A stretch of DNA of 45,792 nt. Origin: Pseudolysinimonas_A sp039912695. GTDB lineage: Bacteria > Actinomycetota > Actinomycetes > Actinomycetales > Microbacteriaceae. Below the pieces are notes generated by a model, which saw only the letters and a program-made list of their open reading frames with translations, did no database searches and was not told where the DNA came from. Location of the stretch: contig NZ_JBDSPJ010000003.1 in the NCBI RefSeq assembly GCF_039912695.1, forward strand, positions 1-45,792, given 5' to 3'. Each line of letters starts with the position of its first letter. Position 1 is the first letter of the stretch. The translations under genes were made by a program, and so were the position numbers. Shown here piece by piece: positions 1 to 8,071 of this stretch.

Positions 1-1167
1 ACCCGAAGCCTCGAGGTGGACCGATTGCGACGCCTGAAGCGCGGGGACCGCCACATCGGTCACCAACGGCGGCGTGGGCGCGGCATACGCGAACCGCACA
101 TCGTCGAATCGGATGGCAGCCGCGGTCGCGACGGGAGCGGCGGGCTCGATCGCGGCATCCGCTTCGGTTTCGCCGGGAAGGTCGATGATCTCTTGGATGC
201 GACCGAGCGCGCCGAGTGCCTGGTTGATCGAGTTGACCGCGCCGAGTGCCGACCCGAGCGGCATCACGAGCATGAAGAGGAACAGGATGAACGTGACGAG
301 TTGGGCGATCGTGATGGCGCCCGACGCGACCCGGAATCCGCCGATCCCGATGACGACGAGGAACGCGACCTGCACGGCGATCCCGGCGATCGGAAAGACG
401 AGGGCCGAGATCTTCGCGACCCGGAATCCAGCCCTCTTCGCGGCTTCGGCCTCAACGATGATGGCCGCGGTTTCACGGTCGGTGGCGTTCGCGGCCCGTA
501 CGGTGCGGATGGCGCTGATCGACCGCTCGACGGCGGCGGCGAGGGCGCCCACCCGTTCCTGCTGGACCCGCGAGGCCGGCCGGATGCGCGACGAAATCAG
601 CACCCCCGCGCCGAGCGCGAACACGATGACGGCAAGGGTGAGTCCGAGCAGTACGGCGTCGACGACCAGCATCCCGATCAGCGCGCCGACGAAGGTGATC
701 GCGCCGCCGAGAGCATCCAGAAGTCCCTGGGTGATGACCGCGTAGAGCAGCGTCGTGTCGGAGCCGACGCGGGAGACGAGATCGCCGGTGCGGCGACGGT
801 CGAACTCGGATATCGGCAGGCGCAGCATCCGGCGCACCAGCGCGCTGCGCGCCGAGAAGACGACCGAGGTGCCGATGCGCTGCAGCAGATAGTGCTGGAT
901 GCCGCTCAGAACCGCCGCCACAACCAGAAGACCAACGAGCAGCCAGACGAGCATCCCTACGCCGCCGCCCGCCTGCACAATCGCGACGACCTGACCCGCG
1001 AGAAGCGGTTGGGCGAGGGATGCCCCAGCCCCGATCAGGCTGAGCGCGAGAGATACGGCGAGCAGCCCGCGGTGTTCCAGAAGGTAGGGCAGCAACTGGC
1101 GGAAACTCGCCCGCGGTCCGGTGTCTTTCTTGGGGCGCCGGAAGAAACCGCCGCGCGAGTCGCTCAC
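1..1167 (-). CDS. ABC exporter, fused membrane/ATPase type, partial
   Basis: The visible 389 residues are the N-terminal membrane domain of a type IV (MsbA/BmrA-like) ABC exporter; the gene leaves the window at base 1. The start is GTG at 1167 (VSDSRGGFFRRPKK). Several hydrophobic helices follow (for example around QLLPYLLEHRGLLAVSLALS and LVWLLVGLLVVAAVLSG), with the family pattern EFDRRRTGDLVSRVGSDTTLL, where the cytoplasmic coupling region is expected, and the late helix LVTFILFLFMLVMPLGSALG. The nucleotide-binding domain is just beginning (IRFDDVRFAY) when the sequence ends, so Walker A, signature and Walker B motifs are not visible. Substrate cannot be told; lipid, drug or peptide export are all possible. 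It is transcribed away from the small membrane protein at 1258. Family assignment is firm, function open. Confidence 0.9.
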   Translation of the reverse strand, partial: MSDSRGGFFRRPKKDTGPRASFRQLLPYLLEHRGLLAVSLALSLIGAGASLAQPLLAGQVVAIVQAGGGVGMLVWLLVGLLVVAAVLSGIQHYLLQRIGTSVVFSARSALVRRMLRLPISEFDRRRTGDLVSRVGSDTTLLYAVITQGLLDALGGAITFVGALIGMLVVDAVLLGLTLAVIVFALGAGVLISSRIRPASRVQQERVGALAAAVERSISAIRTVRAANATDRETAAIIVEAEAAKRAGFRVAKISALVFPIAGIAVQVAFLVVIGIGGFRVASGAITIAQLVTFILFLFMLVMPLGSALGAVNSINQALGALGRIQEIIDLPGETEADAAIEPAAPVATAAAIRFDDVRFAYAAPTPPLVTDVAVPALQASQSVHLEASG

Positions 1168-1257
1168 GCTTTGACCCTAACCCGGGGTTGGGGTGCGGCC
1201 CGACGGCGATACGGTTGCGGCGAGGATGCGACGGGCCGACTCTCCGCCGCGGAACAG

Positions 1258-1815
1258 ATGACCTGGTTATTGGTGCGGGCCGTTCTGACTTTCGCCGTGG
1301 TTGCCACGTTGGTGGGAGTCCTCCTGCGATCACTGTTCACGAATCGCCACGTGCCGCTCGGATCCCTCGTCTTCGTTGCAATCCTGATTGTGCTGCTCTT
1401 TGGATCTCATGCGCTGCGCGAACTTGCTTTACGGATGCGGCGCCGACAGCTTTTGCGTCGCGGGGTGGGCGGCTGGGTGCTCGATGCTCAGATTGCCCCC
1501 TCCGACGTGCGACTCCTCGACCCGGAGACACGAGTTCGCCGGGCGACCTTGATTGCGCTGGTCGCCAATGGAGCGAACCTAGATTTCTGGAGCAGTGCGC
1601 AGAGTGTCGCACCGACGGCCGGTCTCCCCTTGAACCATCTCGAAAGTGTGACCGTCACACCACGGGGGCTGAGCTTCGCGCTCACCGACTCGCATTCAGT
1701 CGGAATCGACATCCTTGGTGCGATCGGCGGGCTCATCCCGACGTCGCGCCCGCGACGACAACACCTCGCTGATCAGATTGGTCGTGCGGCGGCGGCCGCT
1801 GCTGCGCCGCGCTAG
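1258..1815 (+). CDS. Small membrane protein of unknown function
   Basis: A 185-residue protein I do not recognise. Two hydrophobic segments near the N terminus (LLVRAVLTFAVVATLVGVLL and LGSLVFVAILIVLLFGSHAL) are followed by a basic stretch (RMRRRQLLRRG) and a soluble domain of about 110 residues with beta-rich character (LNHLESVTVTPRGLSFALTD, VGIDILGAIGGLIP). The topology suggests a hairpin-anchored protein with a cytoplasmic C domain. The reading frame is open much farther upstream, but that part lies antisense to the ABC exporter and has no plausible protein; ATG 1258 is the first start after that gene's GTG. No clear Shine-Dalgarno is present. The ABC operon at 1856 follows in the same direction after 40 bases, probably from its own promoter. 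Confidence 0.6.
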   Translation: MTWLLVRAVLTFAVVATLVGVLLRSLFTNRHVPLGSLVFVAILIVLLFGSHALRELALRMRRRQLLRRGVGGWVLDAQIAPSDVRLLDPETRVRRATLIALVANGANLDFWSSAQSVAPTAGLPLNHLESVTVTPRGLSFALTDSHSVGIDILGAIGGLIPTSRPRRQHLADQIGRAAAAAAAPR

Positions 1816-1842
1816 CCGCTCGACCGTGTCGGAGCTGCGACC

Positions 1843-1848
1843 TATGCT
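1843..1848 (+). promoter_or_regulatory. -10 box TATGCT, leaderless type
   Basis: TATGCT lies seven bases before the GTG at 1856, so transcription would begin at or next to the start codon. The same spacing recurs before about a dozen genes in this window. Confidence 0.55.
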
Positions 1849-1855
1849 CGGTTAG

Positions 1856-2782
1856 GTGCCTGAGCCCGTCATCGTCGCCTCCGAGCTGACCAAGAAGTAC
1901 AAAGACACTCTCGCCGTCGACGGCATCTCTTTTGAGGTCGCCCCGGGCGAGTCCTTCGGCCTGCTCGGGCCGAACGGGGCCGGCAAGTCGACCACGATGC
2001 GCATGGTCGGAGCGGTGTCGACCCGTACCTCGGGCGACCTCACCATCCTTGGCATGGATCCCGACTCGCACGGTCCTGAGATCCGGTCGCAACTCGGAGT
2101 TGTGCCGCAGCAAGACAACCTCGACACCGAGTTGCGGGTGCGCGACAACCTCATCGTCTACGGGCGCTACTTCGGCCTGCCGCGCGCTCAGATCGCGAAG
2201 CGGGCCGACGAACTGCTCGAATTCGCCCAGCTCACCGATCGCGCAAAGTCGAAGGTCGACGACCTCTCGGGCGGCATGAAGCGCCGTCTCACGATCGCTC
2301 GCGCGCTGATCAACGACCCTCGCATCCTGCTGCTCGACGAACCCACCACCGGTCTTGACCCGCAGGCGCGGCACATCCTGTGGGACCGGCTGTTTCGCCT
2401 CAAAGAGCAGGGCACGACGCTCGTGCTGACGACGCATTACATGGATGAAGCTGAGCAGCTCTGCGATCGGCTGATCGTCGTCGACAAGGGCGCGATCATG
2501 GCGGAGGGGACCCCGTCATCCCTCATCAAGGCGCACGCGAGCCGCGAGGTGCTCGAGGTGCGGTTCGGGTCGGACCGCAACGAGGGTGCTGCCAAGAAAC
2601 TCGAAGGCGTCGGCGAGCGTCTCGAGGTGCTGCCCGACCGCATCCTGGTCTACGCCGACAACGGTGAGGCTGCTCTCGTCGAGGTGACCAAGCGCGGCCT
2701 TGAGCCGATCACGAGCCTGGTGCGCCGGTCGAGCCTCGAGGATGTGTTCCTGCGTCTCACCGGTCGGAGCCTGGTCGAATGA
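1856..2782 (+). CDS. ABC transporter ATP-binding protein, DrrA-like
   Basis: A 308-residue cytoplasmic ATPase that energises the two ABC-2 membrane proteins encoded next. Walker A GPNGAGKST is at residues 38-46, the Q-loop region VVPQQDN near 82-88, the signature LSGGM at 137-141, Walker B ILLLDEP at 157-163 and the H-loop histidine in TTHYMDEAE near 194. The last 80 residues (VLEVRFGSDRNEG onward, ending SLEDVFLRLTGRSLVE) are the C-terminal extension typical of DrrA/NodI-type drug or polysaccharide exporters. Start GTG 1856 is preceded by a -10 box seven bases away and no good ribosome site, so the message is probably leaderless. The stop overlaps the next start by four bases (ATGA). Export of a hydrophobic compound or lipid is likely; the substrate is unknown. 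Confidence 0.9.
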   Translation: MPEPVIVASELTKKYKDTLAVDGISFEVAPGESFGLLGPNGAGKSTTMRMVGAVSTRTSGDLTILGMDPDSHGPEIRSQLGVVPQQDNLDTELRVRDNLIVYGRYFGLPRAQIAKRADELLEFAQLTDRAKSKVDDLSGGMKRRLTIARALINDPRILLLDEPTTGLDPQARHILWDRLFRLKEQGTTLVLTTHYMDEAEQLCDRLIVVDKGAIMAEGTPSSLIKAHASREVLEVRFGSDRNEGAAKKLEGVGERLEVLPDRILVYADNGEAALVEVTKRGLEPITSLVRRSSLEDVFLRLTGRSLVE

Positions 2783-3612
2783 CGGCGATCTCTTCCGGCC
2801 AAGGGCTGGCTCCCGAACTCGCCGCCAGATCTCGCCGTTGGGGTGCCTGGTATGTCGCCGAACACAAGCTGCGCGAGGTGCGGGCTTTCGCCATCACGAT
2901 GTTCGCGATGGCGCTGGGTACGCCTTTCCTCTACCTGTTCGCGTTCGGTGTTGGCCTCGCGACCCTCGTCACGAAGAACCAGGGTCCGGATGGCGTTGGC
3001 GGCGTCTCGTACCTCGAGTTCGTCGCGCCCGCACTGCTCGTCAACGCCGCCGTACTCGTCTCATCTGAAGAGTTCATGTTCGGCATCCTGATGGGCTTCA
3101 AGTGGAACCCGATCTTCACCGGCATGAACGCGGCGCCCATTTCGGGGCGACAGATCGTCGACGGAGTCTTCATTTTCATCGCCATCCGGTCGTTCGTGAC
3201 TGTCGTCATCTACTACGCGGTCGTGCTGCTGTTCGGCGGGCTGCACGGAGCGGCGAGCCTCGCCATCATCCCGATCGCCTTGCTCACCGGGTTCGCGTTC
3301 AGCCTGATCGGCGCCTACGCGGCCACGATCACCGAAGACCGCGGCCAGTTCAATATCGTCAACCGCGTCATCCTGCTGCCGCTCACCCTGTTCAGCGGCA
3401 CCTTCTTTCCGCTCACCCAGCTGCCGATCGGCCTTCAGGTTATTGGATGGCTTTCGCCGATTTGGCACGGCACCCAACTTGCGCGGCAGGTCGCCTACGG
3501 TCCGACGGAGCCGTTCGGGCTGACCCTCATCCACATCGCCTACTTGGCTGTGCTCGCGATCGTCGGCTGGCAGTTGTGCGTGCGCATCTCGGTGCGGAGG
3601 CTCGACAAATGA
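2779..3612 (+). CDS. ABC-2 type permease, first subunit
   Basis: A 277-residue membrane protein of the ABC-2 (DrrB/NodJ) family with about six helices, including ITMFAMALGTPFLYLFAFGV, AIRSFVTVVIYYAVVLLFGG, LAIIPIALLTGFAFSLIGAY and a C-terminal HIAYLAVLAIVGWQLCVRIS. The family segment NRVILLPLTLFSGTFFPLTQLP is clear. It starts at ATG 2779 within the last codons of the ATPase gene and its own stop overlaps the next start, so all three are translationally coupled. The third gene encodes a second permease of the same fold, so the transporter is expected to be one ATPase dimer with a permease heterodimer. Confidence 0.88.
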   Translation: MTAISSGQGLAPELAARSRRWGAWYVAEHKLREVRAFAITMFAMALGTPFLYLFAFGVGLATLVTKNQGPDGVGGVSYLEFVAPALLVNAAVLVSSEEFMFGILMGFKWNPIFTGMNAAPISGRQIVDGVFIFIAIRSFVTVVIYYAVVLLFGGLHGAASLAIIPIALLTGFAFSLIGAYAATITEDRGQFNIVNRVILLPLTLFSGTFFPLTQLPIGLQVIGWLSPIWHGTQLARQVAYGPTEPFGLTLIHIAYLAVLAIVGWQLCVRISVRRLDK

Positions 3613-4457
3613 CCCTTCGACAGGCTCAGGGGCCGAGTGGAGCGTACCGAGCCGCCGTGAAACGGTCGAACGGCGGCGTGCGCGCCCTCTACTCGGGCAA
3701 CGCCACCGCCGTGCTCGGGCGCGGGCTTCTCGCCACCCGCAGCACCAACTGGGTCATCGTGCTCACCGGCGTCTTCGAGCCGATGTTCTACCTGCTCTCG
3801 CTCGGCGTCGGCCTCGGCAGCCTGATCGGCACCGTTCAGGATTCGTCGGGTAACGACATCCCGTATAAGGCTTTCATCGCGCCCGCGCTACTTGCGGTGT
3901 CGGCGATGAACGGGGCGATCTACGACTCCACCTGGAACGTGTTCTTCAAGATGCACTTTGGGAAGCTCTACCAGGGGATGCTCGCCACCCGCCTCGGACC
4001 GCTCGACGTCGCCCTAGGCGAGATCGCCCTCGCCCTGCTGCGCGGCGCGGTGTACGGCGTCGCGTTCATGCTCGTGATGCAGGTGCTCGGCCTCAACCTG
4101 TCGTGGACGGCGATTTTCGCGCTGCCGACCCTGGTCATCATCGCGTTCGGATTCGCCAGCCTCGGCATGGGGATCACCTCGTACCTGAAGTCGTTTCAGC
4201 AGATGGACTGGATTCCAATCGTGCTGCTGCCGATGTTCCTGCTGTCGTCGACGTTTTTTCCGATCACCGTCTACCCCGAAGTGGCGCAGTGGTTCATCAA
4301 GGCGCTGCCGCTCTGGCACGGCATCGAACTGGTGCGCGGTTTCACGACCGGGGTGCTGTCGTGGGCGATGGTGGGGCACTTTGCGTACTTCGGCGTGATG
4401 ATCGCGGGCGGGCTGTTCTTCACCACCCGGCGGCTGCGCGCGCTGTTCTTGGACTAG
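3609..4457 (+). CDS. ABC-2 type permease, second subunit
   Basis: A 282-residue ABC-2 permease, paralogous to the preceding gene; both carry the late 'FFP(I/L)T' helix (MFLLSSTFFPITVYPEVAQ here). Helices include WVIVLTGVFEPMFYLLSLGV and VAFMLVMQVLGLNLSWTAIF. The ATG at 3609 overlaps the upstream stop by four bases. The frame is open farther upstream only as a shadow of the first permease. The first 15 residues (TLRQAQGPSGAYRA) are encoded by a repeat-like sequence at 3613-3634 and look like an added, non-family N terminus. A later true start is possible, but no better start codon with a ribosome site is seen before VKRSNGG. Confidence 0.88.
   Translation: MTLRQAQGPSGAYRAAVKRSNGGVRALYSGNATAVLGRGLLATRSTNWVIVLTGVFEPMFYLLSLGVGLGSLIGTVQDSSGNDIPYKAFIAPALLAVSAMNGAIYDSTWNVFFKMHFGKLYQGMLATRLGPLDVALGEIALALLRGAVYGVAFMLVMQVLGLNLSWTAIFALPTLVIIAFGFASLGMGITSYLKSFQQMDWIPIVLLPMFLLSSTFFPITVYPEVAQWFIKALPLWHGIELVRGFTTGVLSWAMVGHFAYFGVMIAGGLFFTTRRLRALFLD
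3613..3634 (+). repeat. REP-like short palindromic repeat inside a gene start
   Basis: The sequence CCCTTCGACAGGCTCAGGGG has short inverted ends (CCCT/AGGG). From memory, very similar sequences (CCCTTCGACAAGCTCAGGG) are scattered between genes in many Microbacteriaceae genomes. Here it sits at the junction of the two permease genes and is translated as LRQAQGP. Only one copy is seen in the window, so the repeat status rests on recall. Confidence 0.45.
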
Positions 4458-4503
4458 CCGTTCTTAGGAGCGGTTTCCCGGTTTCGGGATGCGACGCTGA
4501 GCC

Positions 4504-5268
4504 GTGCCGTTCACCCCCAGTCATGCGATCGTCGCCCTGCCGTTCATCCGCACGCCCCTTCCGGCCGGAGCTGTTGCAGTCGGAGCGATGGCACCCGACC
4601 TGCCGCTGTTCTTCCCCTGGGGTCCCGACTATTTCGTGACGCACGGATTCCCGAGCCTGCTCTGGTCGTCGGTGCCGATTGCGCTGGTGCTCTACGCGGT
4701 GTGGCGGGTGGCGTTGCGGCCCGCGGTGTCGGGGCTTCTGCCGCCATCGCTGGGTGCTCGGCTTCCCCTCGCGTGGGATCACCCGACGCGGCCGCAGCAT
4801 CCCGTGAAAAGTGGGCTGCTCATCCTGGTGGCGGTGCTGATTGGCGTCGCGACGCACGTCTTCTGGGACCTCTTCACCCACCCCGGTCGTCTCGGGTCAC
4901 AGTGGATTCCCGCCCTCGCCGACCAGTGGGGTCCGGTCGAGGGCACCACCTGGCTTCAGCACATTTCGAGCGCAGTGGGCCTCATCGGCGTCGCGATCTG
5001 GGTCGTCATCGCCGCGCGTCGTGCACCGAAGGTCTGGCGCACCGATCGTCGCGCGGTGGTCGTCGTGCGATACGTGGCGTGGATCGCGGCAGCCGCGGTG
5101 CTGGTGGGAGCCTTCGCGATCGCGGTAGCCCTGCGCGGGTTCCCGACGACCTACCCGGAGTTACGGGATCTGGCGTTCACCCCGGGTACCCGAGCGGGCG
5201 CGATCATCCTCGTGCTGACGCTTCTCGCGGCGGTCGCTGTTCAGGTGCTGCGCCGCGTCAGGCGGTGA
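4504..5268 (+). CDS. DUF4184 family membrane protein
   Basis: A 254-residue integral membrane protein. The opening MPFTPSHAIVALPFIRT and the following VAVGAMAPDLPLFFPW are the hallmark of DUF4184, whose conserved histidine and aspartate resemble metal-dependent membrane hydrolases (YdjM/LexA-regulated type); the function of the family is unknown. Further conserved-looking polar residues in membrane context are HVFWDLFTHPGR and TTWLQHISSAVG. About six helices are present, ending with AIILVLTLLAAVAVQVL. The start is GTG 4504. The stop lies 11 bases into the convergent FucU-like gene. It stands alone, 46 bases after the ABC operon. Confidence 0.82.
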   Translation: MPFTPSHAIVALPFIRTPLPAGAVAVGAMAPDLPLFFPWGPDYFVTHGFPSLLWSSVPIALVLYAVWRVALRPAVSGLLPPSLGARLPLAWDHPTRPQHPVKSGLLILVAVLIGVATHVFWDLFTHPGRLGSQWIPALADQWGPVEGTTWLQHISSAVGLIGVAIWVVIAARRAPKVWRTDRRAVVVVRYVAWIAAAAVLVGAFAIAVALRGFPTTYPELRDLAFTPGTRAGAIILVLTLLAAVAVQVLRRVRR

Positions 5269-5686
5269 CGACGCCCTTCGTCAACAGAAAGTTGCAGTAC
5301 GGGGCGGTCTCCAGGGTGTGGATGACGGCATACCCGAGGTCGGCCCGCGGGTAGAAGTCGCTGCGCGGGATCGCCTCGACCGTGAGCCCGCCCCCGTGAG
5401 CCGCGATGGCGGCGTCGAGCGCGGCAGCCTGCACGGGATTCTCAGCGGTCGGGTCGTCATCCGACCCCATCCGCGCGAACGGCCGATCGACGAAGGTGTC
5501 GAGCGGAAAGACACTCAGCACAGCCTTCACGATCTCGACGGCGCCGGCGTCGACGCGAACGACCGGGAGGCCGCGCGAGTACGACGGAAAGTTGCGGTCC
5601 GCGATCACCAGCACGTCGCCGTGACCCATCTCGTCGAGCACCTTCAGCAACTCGCCCGACAGCAGCGGGTCGACACCTTTCAGCAC
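5258..5686 (-). CDS. FucU/RbsD-family sugar mutarotase
   Basis: A 142-residue cytoplasmic protein matching the RbsD/FucU family, which interconverts alpha and beta anomers of ribose or fucose. The N terminus MLKGVDPLLSGELLKVLDEMGHGD is very close to FucU, including the catalytic-type histidine in MGHGD; the family C terminus YCNFLLTKGVV is also present. GTG 5686 has a good AGGAG site inside the end of ribH and lies one base after that stop. It is therefore the last gene of the riboflavin operon, an unusual place: these genes normally sit with sugar uptake or isomerase genes. A link to ribose-derived substrates of the pathway is only a guess. Confidence 0.85.
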   Translation of the reverse strand: MLKGVDPLLSGELLKVLDEMGHGDVLVIADRNFPSYSRGLPVVRVDAGAVEIVKAVLSVFPLDTFVDRPFARMGSDDDPTAENPVQAAALDAAIAAHGGGLTVEAIPRSDFYPRADLGYAVIHTLETAPYCNFLLTKGVVTA

Positions 5687-5687
5687 G

Positions 5688-6188
5688 TCAGCTCTCCTGC
5701 GTCTTCGTGGTCGAAGTTTGCGCGGTCAGCGACTTCAGGATGCGCGCGGTCGACAGGGCGGCCTCCGCGGCACGCCCCCCGACATCCTCTTTCGATTCGG
5801 GCAGGCCGGCGCGGTCGAGTCCCTGCTGCTCGTTGTCGACCGTGAGCACGCCGAAGCCGACAGGTTTGCCGGTGTCGAGCGCGACGCGGGTGAGGCCGTC
5901 GGTCGCCGCGGAGGCGACGAAGTCGAAGTGCGGGGTTTCGCCGCGCACGATCACGCCGAGGGCGACCACGGCATCCGCACCCGCGTCGAGCGCGGCCTTC
6001 GACACCACGGGCAGTTCGAAACTGCCGGCGACTTGGATCTCGGTCACGGTCGCCCCGGATGCCGTCAGCACGTTGCGCGCACCGGCGAGGAGTCCTTCGG
6101 AGATGCGGGTGTGCCAGAGGCCTGAGACGATCGTGACGCTCAAGCCGGTTCCGTCGGTGTTGAGCTCGGGCATTCCTTCGCCGCTCAT
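5688..6188 (-). CDS. ribH: 6,7-dimethyl-8-ribityllumazine synthase
   Basis: Condenses 5-amino-6-ribitylaminouracil with 3,4-dihydroxy-2-butanone 4-phosphate, the penultimate step of riboflavin synthesis. The 166-residue product is the normal length. Family landmarks are SGLWHTRISEGLL, the substrate-binding AGSFELPVV, RGETPHFDFV with the catalytic histidine, and FGVLTVDNEQQ. ATG 6188 overlaps the ribBA stop by four bases; an internal ATG five codons later (MPELN) is an alternative. Fourth gene of the rib operon, co-regulated by the FMN riboswitch upstream of ribD. The enzyme usually forms icosahedral or pentameric shells. Confidence 0.96.
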   Translation of the reverse strand: MSGEGMPELNTDGTGLSVTIVSGLWHTRISEGLLAGARNVLTASGATVTEIQVAGSFELPVVSKAALDAGADAVVALGVIVRGETPHFDFVASAATDGLTRVALDTGKPVGFGVLTVDNEQQGLDRAGLPESKEDVGGRAAEAALSTARILKSLTAQTSTTKTQES

Positions 6189-7471
6189 CGGAAGTCCTCC
6201 ATCTGATTCTGTTTGACCGCTTCGTCGAGCACGGCATCGGTGGGCAGCGCGTGACCCATCCGGTCGCGCTTGGCTTCGAGGTAGCCCTCGTTGAACTCGC
6301 CGACCCCAACGACGAGCGGCACGAGTTCCGTAACCGTCACACCGCGTTCCCGCAACTGCCGGGCCTTCTCGGGGTTGTTGCTGAGCAACCGCACCGACGA
6401 GATGCCCAGATCTTTGAGGATCGCCGTCGCCGCACCGTAGTCGCGCGCGTCGGCCGGCAGCCCGAGCTTGAGGTTGGCGTCGAGGGTGTCGTAGCCCTCC
6501 TCCTGCAGCGCGTACGCCTTTAGCTTGTTGATCAGGCCGATGCCGCGACCCTCGTGACCGCGCAGATAAATCACCACGCCGCCTTCGGCATCGATCGTCT
6601 CGAGCGCCGACTGCAACTGCGGACCGCACTCGCACTTGAGCGACCCGAACGCCTCACCGGTCAGGCACTCGGAGTGCACGCGCACAATGGCGCCGTTCTT
6701 CGGGTCACCCTTGATCCAGGCGACGTGGTCGGCCCCGGTGGAACGATCGCGGTAGGCCCGCACGCGGAACGTGCCGTGTTCGGTCGGCACATTCGTTTCG
6801 ACCTCGAACGACACCCGCTCGGTCTCGGGGATCTCGACCACCGCGTTCGGGTCGGACTCGCACTTGCGCTCCTCCATGAACCTGATGAGTTCCTCGATCG
6901 TGATGACCGGGATGCCGTGCTCCCTCCCGAGTTTCAGCAGGCCGGGTAGGCGCATCATCTCGCCGCTGTCCGCCACGATCTCGCCGATGACGCCGACCGG
7001 GGTGAGCCCGGCGAGCTTGAGGAGGTCCACCGTCGCCTCGGTATGACCGTCGCGCTGCCGGACCCCGCCATCCACCGCACGTAGCGGCAGGATGTGACCG
7101 GGCCGGATCAGCGACCCGGGGGTCGACGACGGGTCGGCCAGCACCCGCAGAGTGTGGGCGCGGTCGGACGCGCTGATGCCCGTGCTGAGACGATCCGCGG
7201 CATCCACACTGACTGTGTACGCGGTGCCGCGCGGGTCCTGGTTGTCGGCCCACATCGTCGGCAGGGCGAGCCGATCGGCGATCTCGTTAGTCATCGGCGC
7301 GCACAGGTAGCCGGAGGAGTACCTCACCGCCCAGGCGATCCACTCCTGGCTGGCGAACTGGGCGGCCATGACGACGTCACCCTCGTTCTCGCGACCTTCG
7401 TCGTCGGCGACGATGACGGGCTTGCCCGCGCGCAACGCGTCGAGGGCGGTGGGGATGTCAGACAGAGTCAT
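6185..7471 (-). CDS. ribBA: Bifunctional DHBP synthase / GTP cyclohydrolase II
   Basis: Makes both precursors of riboflavin: 3,4-dihydroxy-2-butanone 4-phosphate from ribulose 5-phosphate (N-terminal half) and the pyrimidine from GTP (C-terminal half). The 428 residues are typical of the fusion. The DHBP domain shows VIVADDEGRENEGDVVMAA, RPGHILPLRA and HTEATVDLLKLAG; the cyclohydrolase domain shows VHSECLTGEAFGSLKCECGP with three zinc-binding cysteines, YLRGHEGRGIGL and RLLSNNPEK. ATG 7471 overlaps the ribE stop (ATGA). Third gene of the rib operon. Confidence 0.97.
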   Translation of the reverse strand: MTLSDIPTALDALRAGKPVIVADDEGRENEGDVVMAAQFASQEWIAWAVRYSSGYLCAPMTNEIADRLALPTMWADNQDPRGTAYTVSVDAADRLSTGISASDRAHTLRVLADPSSTPGSLIRPGHILPLRAVDGGVRQRDGHTEATVDLLKLAGLTPVGVIGEIVADSGEMMRLPGLLKLGREHGIPVITIEELIRFMEERKCESDPNAVVEIPETERVSFEVETNVPTEHGTFRVRAYRDRSTGADHVAWIKGDPKNGAIVRVHSECLTGEAFGSLKCECGPQLQSALETIDAEGGVVIYLRGHEGRGIGLINKLKAYALQEEGYDTLDANLKLGLPADARDYGAATAILKDLGISSVRLLSNNPEKARQLRERGVTVTELVPLVVGVGEFNEGYLEAKRDRMGHALPTDAVLDEAVKQNQMEDFR

Positions 7472-8070
7472 GCGGTGGTCCTTTCGAACCTCATCAGCCG
7501 TTGCACGTGGCGCGCAAGGATGTCGGTCTCAACGTTGACCCGATCACCCGGTGCCAGGGCACCGAGCACGGTGGCGGTGAGCGTCTCGGGGATGAGCGAC
7601 ACCTCGAACCAGTCGTCGCCCGCCTCACTCACGGTGAGGGAGACGCCGTTCAGCGCGATCGAGCCTTTGCGCACAACCAGCGGAGCCAGGTCTGTGTCGA
7701 GTGAAAATCGGAGGATGCGCCAGGCATCGCCGGGCGTGACGCTGAGGACGGTTGCCGTGCCGTCGATGTGACCCTGCACGATGTGGCCACCCAGGCGGTC
7801 GCCGACGGATGCCGCCCGCTCGAGGTCGACGCGATCGCCGACCTTCCGCTCGCCCAGCGTGCTCATCGCGATCGACACAGCCATGACATCCGCGGTGAAC
7901 CAGTCGGCGCCCTGATCGACGACGGTGAGGCAGACGCCATCCACCGAGATGGAGTCGCCGTGCTTCGCGTCGCTCACCACCAGTGGAGCAGCGATCGTGA
8001 GCCGTCCCGAGTCGCCGGAGCGTTCCCACGCGAGAACCTCGCCCTGCTCCTCGATGATTCCGGTGAACAT
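7468..8070 (-). CDS. ribE: Riboflavin synthase, alpha chain
   Basis: Dismutates two lumazines to riboflavin and the ribitylaminouracil. The 200-residue product is a tandem of two lumazine-binding domains: MFTGIIEEQGEVL with SVDGVCLTVVD and GGHIVQGHIDG in the first half, and SIALNGVSLTVSEA with LARHVQRLM in the second. ATG 8070 (MFTGIIEE) is the conserved family start; the frame extends upstream only as a shadow of ribD. It begins one base after the ribD stop and ends overlapping ribBA by four bases. Called ribE in actinobacterial usage, ribC in some organisms. Confidence 0.96.
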   Translation of the reverse strand: MFTGIIEEQGEVLAWERSGDSGRLTIAAPLVVSDAKHGDSISVDGVCLTVVDQGADWFTADVMAVSIAMSTLGERKVGDRVDLERAASVGDRLGGHIVQGHIDGTATVLSVTPGDAWRILRFSLDTDLAPLVVRKGSIALNGVSLTVSEAGDDWFEVSLIPETLTATVLGALAPGDRVNVETDILARHVQRLMRFERTTA

Positions 8071-8071
8071 G

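Noticed and set aside
16..1257. Upstream extension of the small membrane protein frame.
   Set aside because: It lies antisense to the ABC exporter, whose minus-strand translation gives a clear membrane domain.
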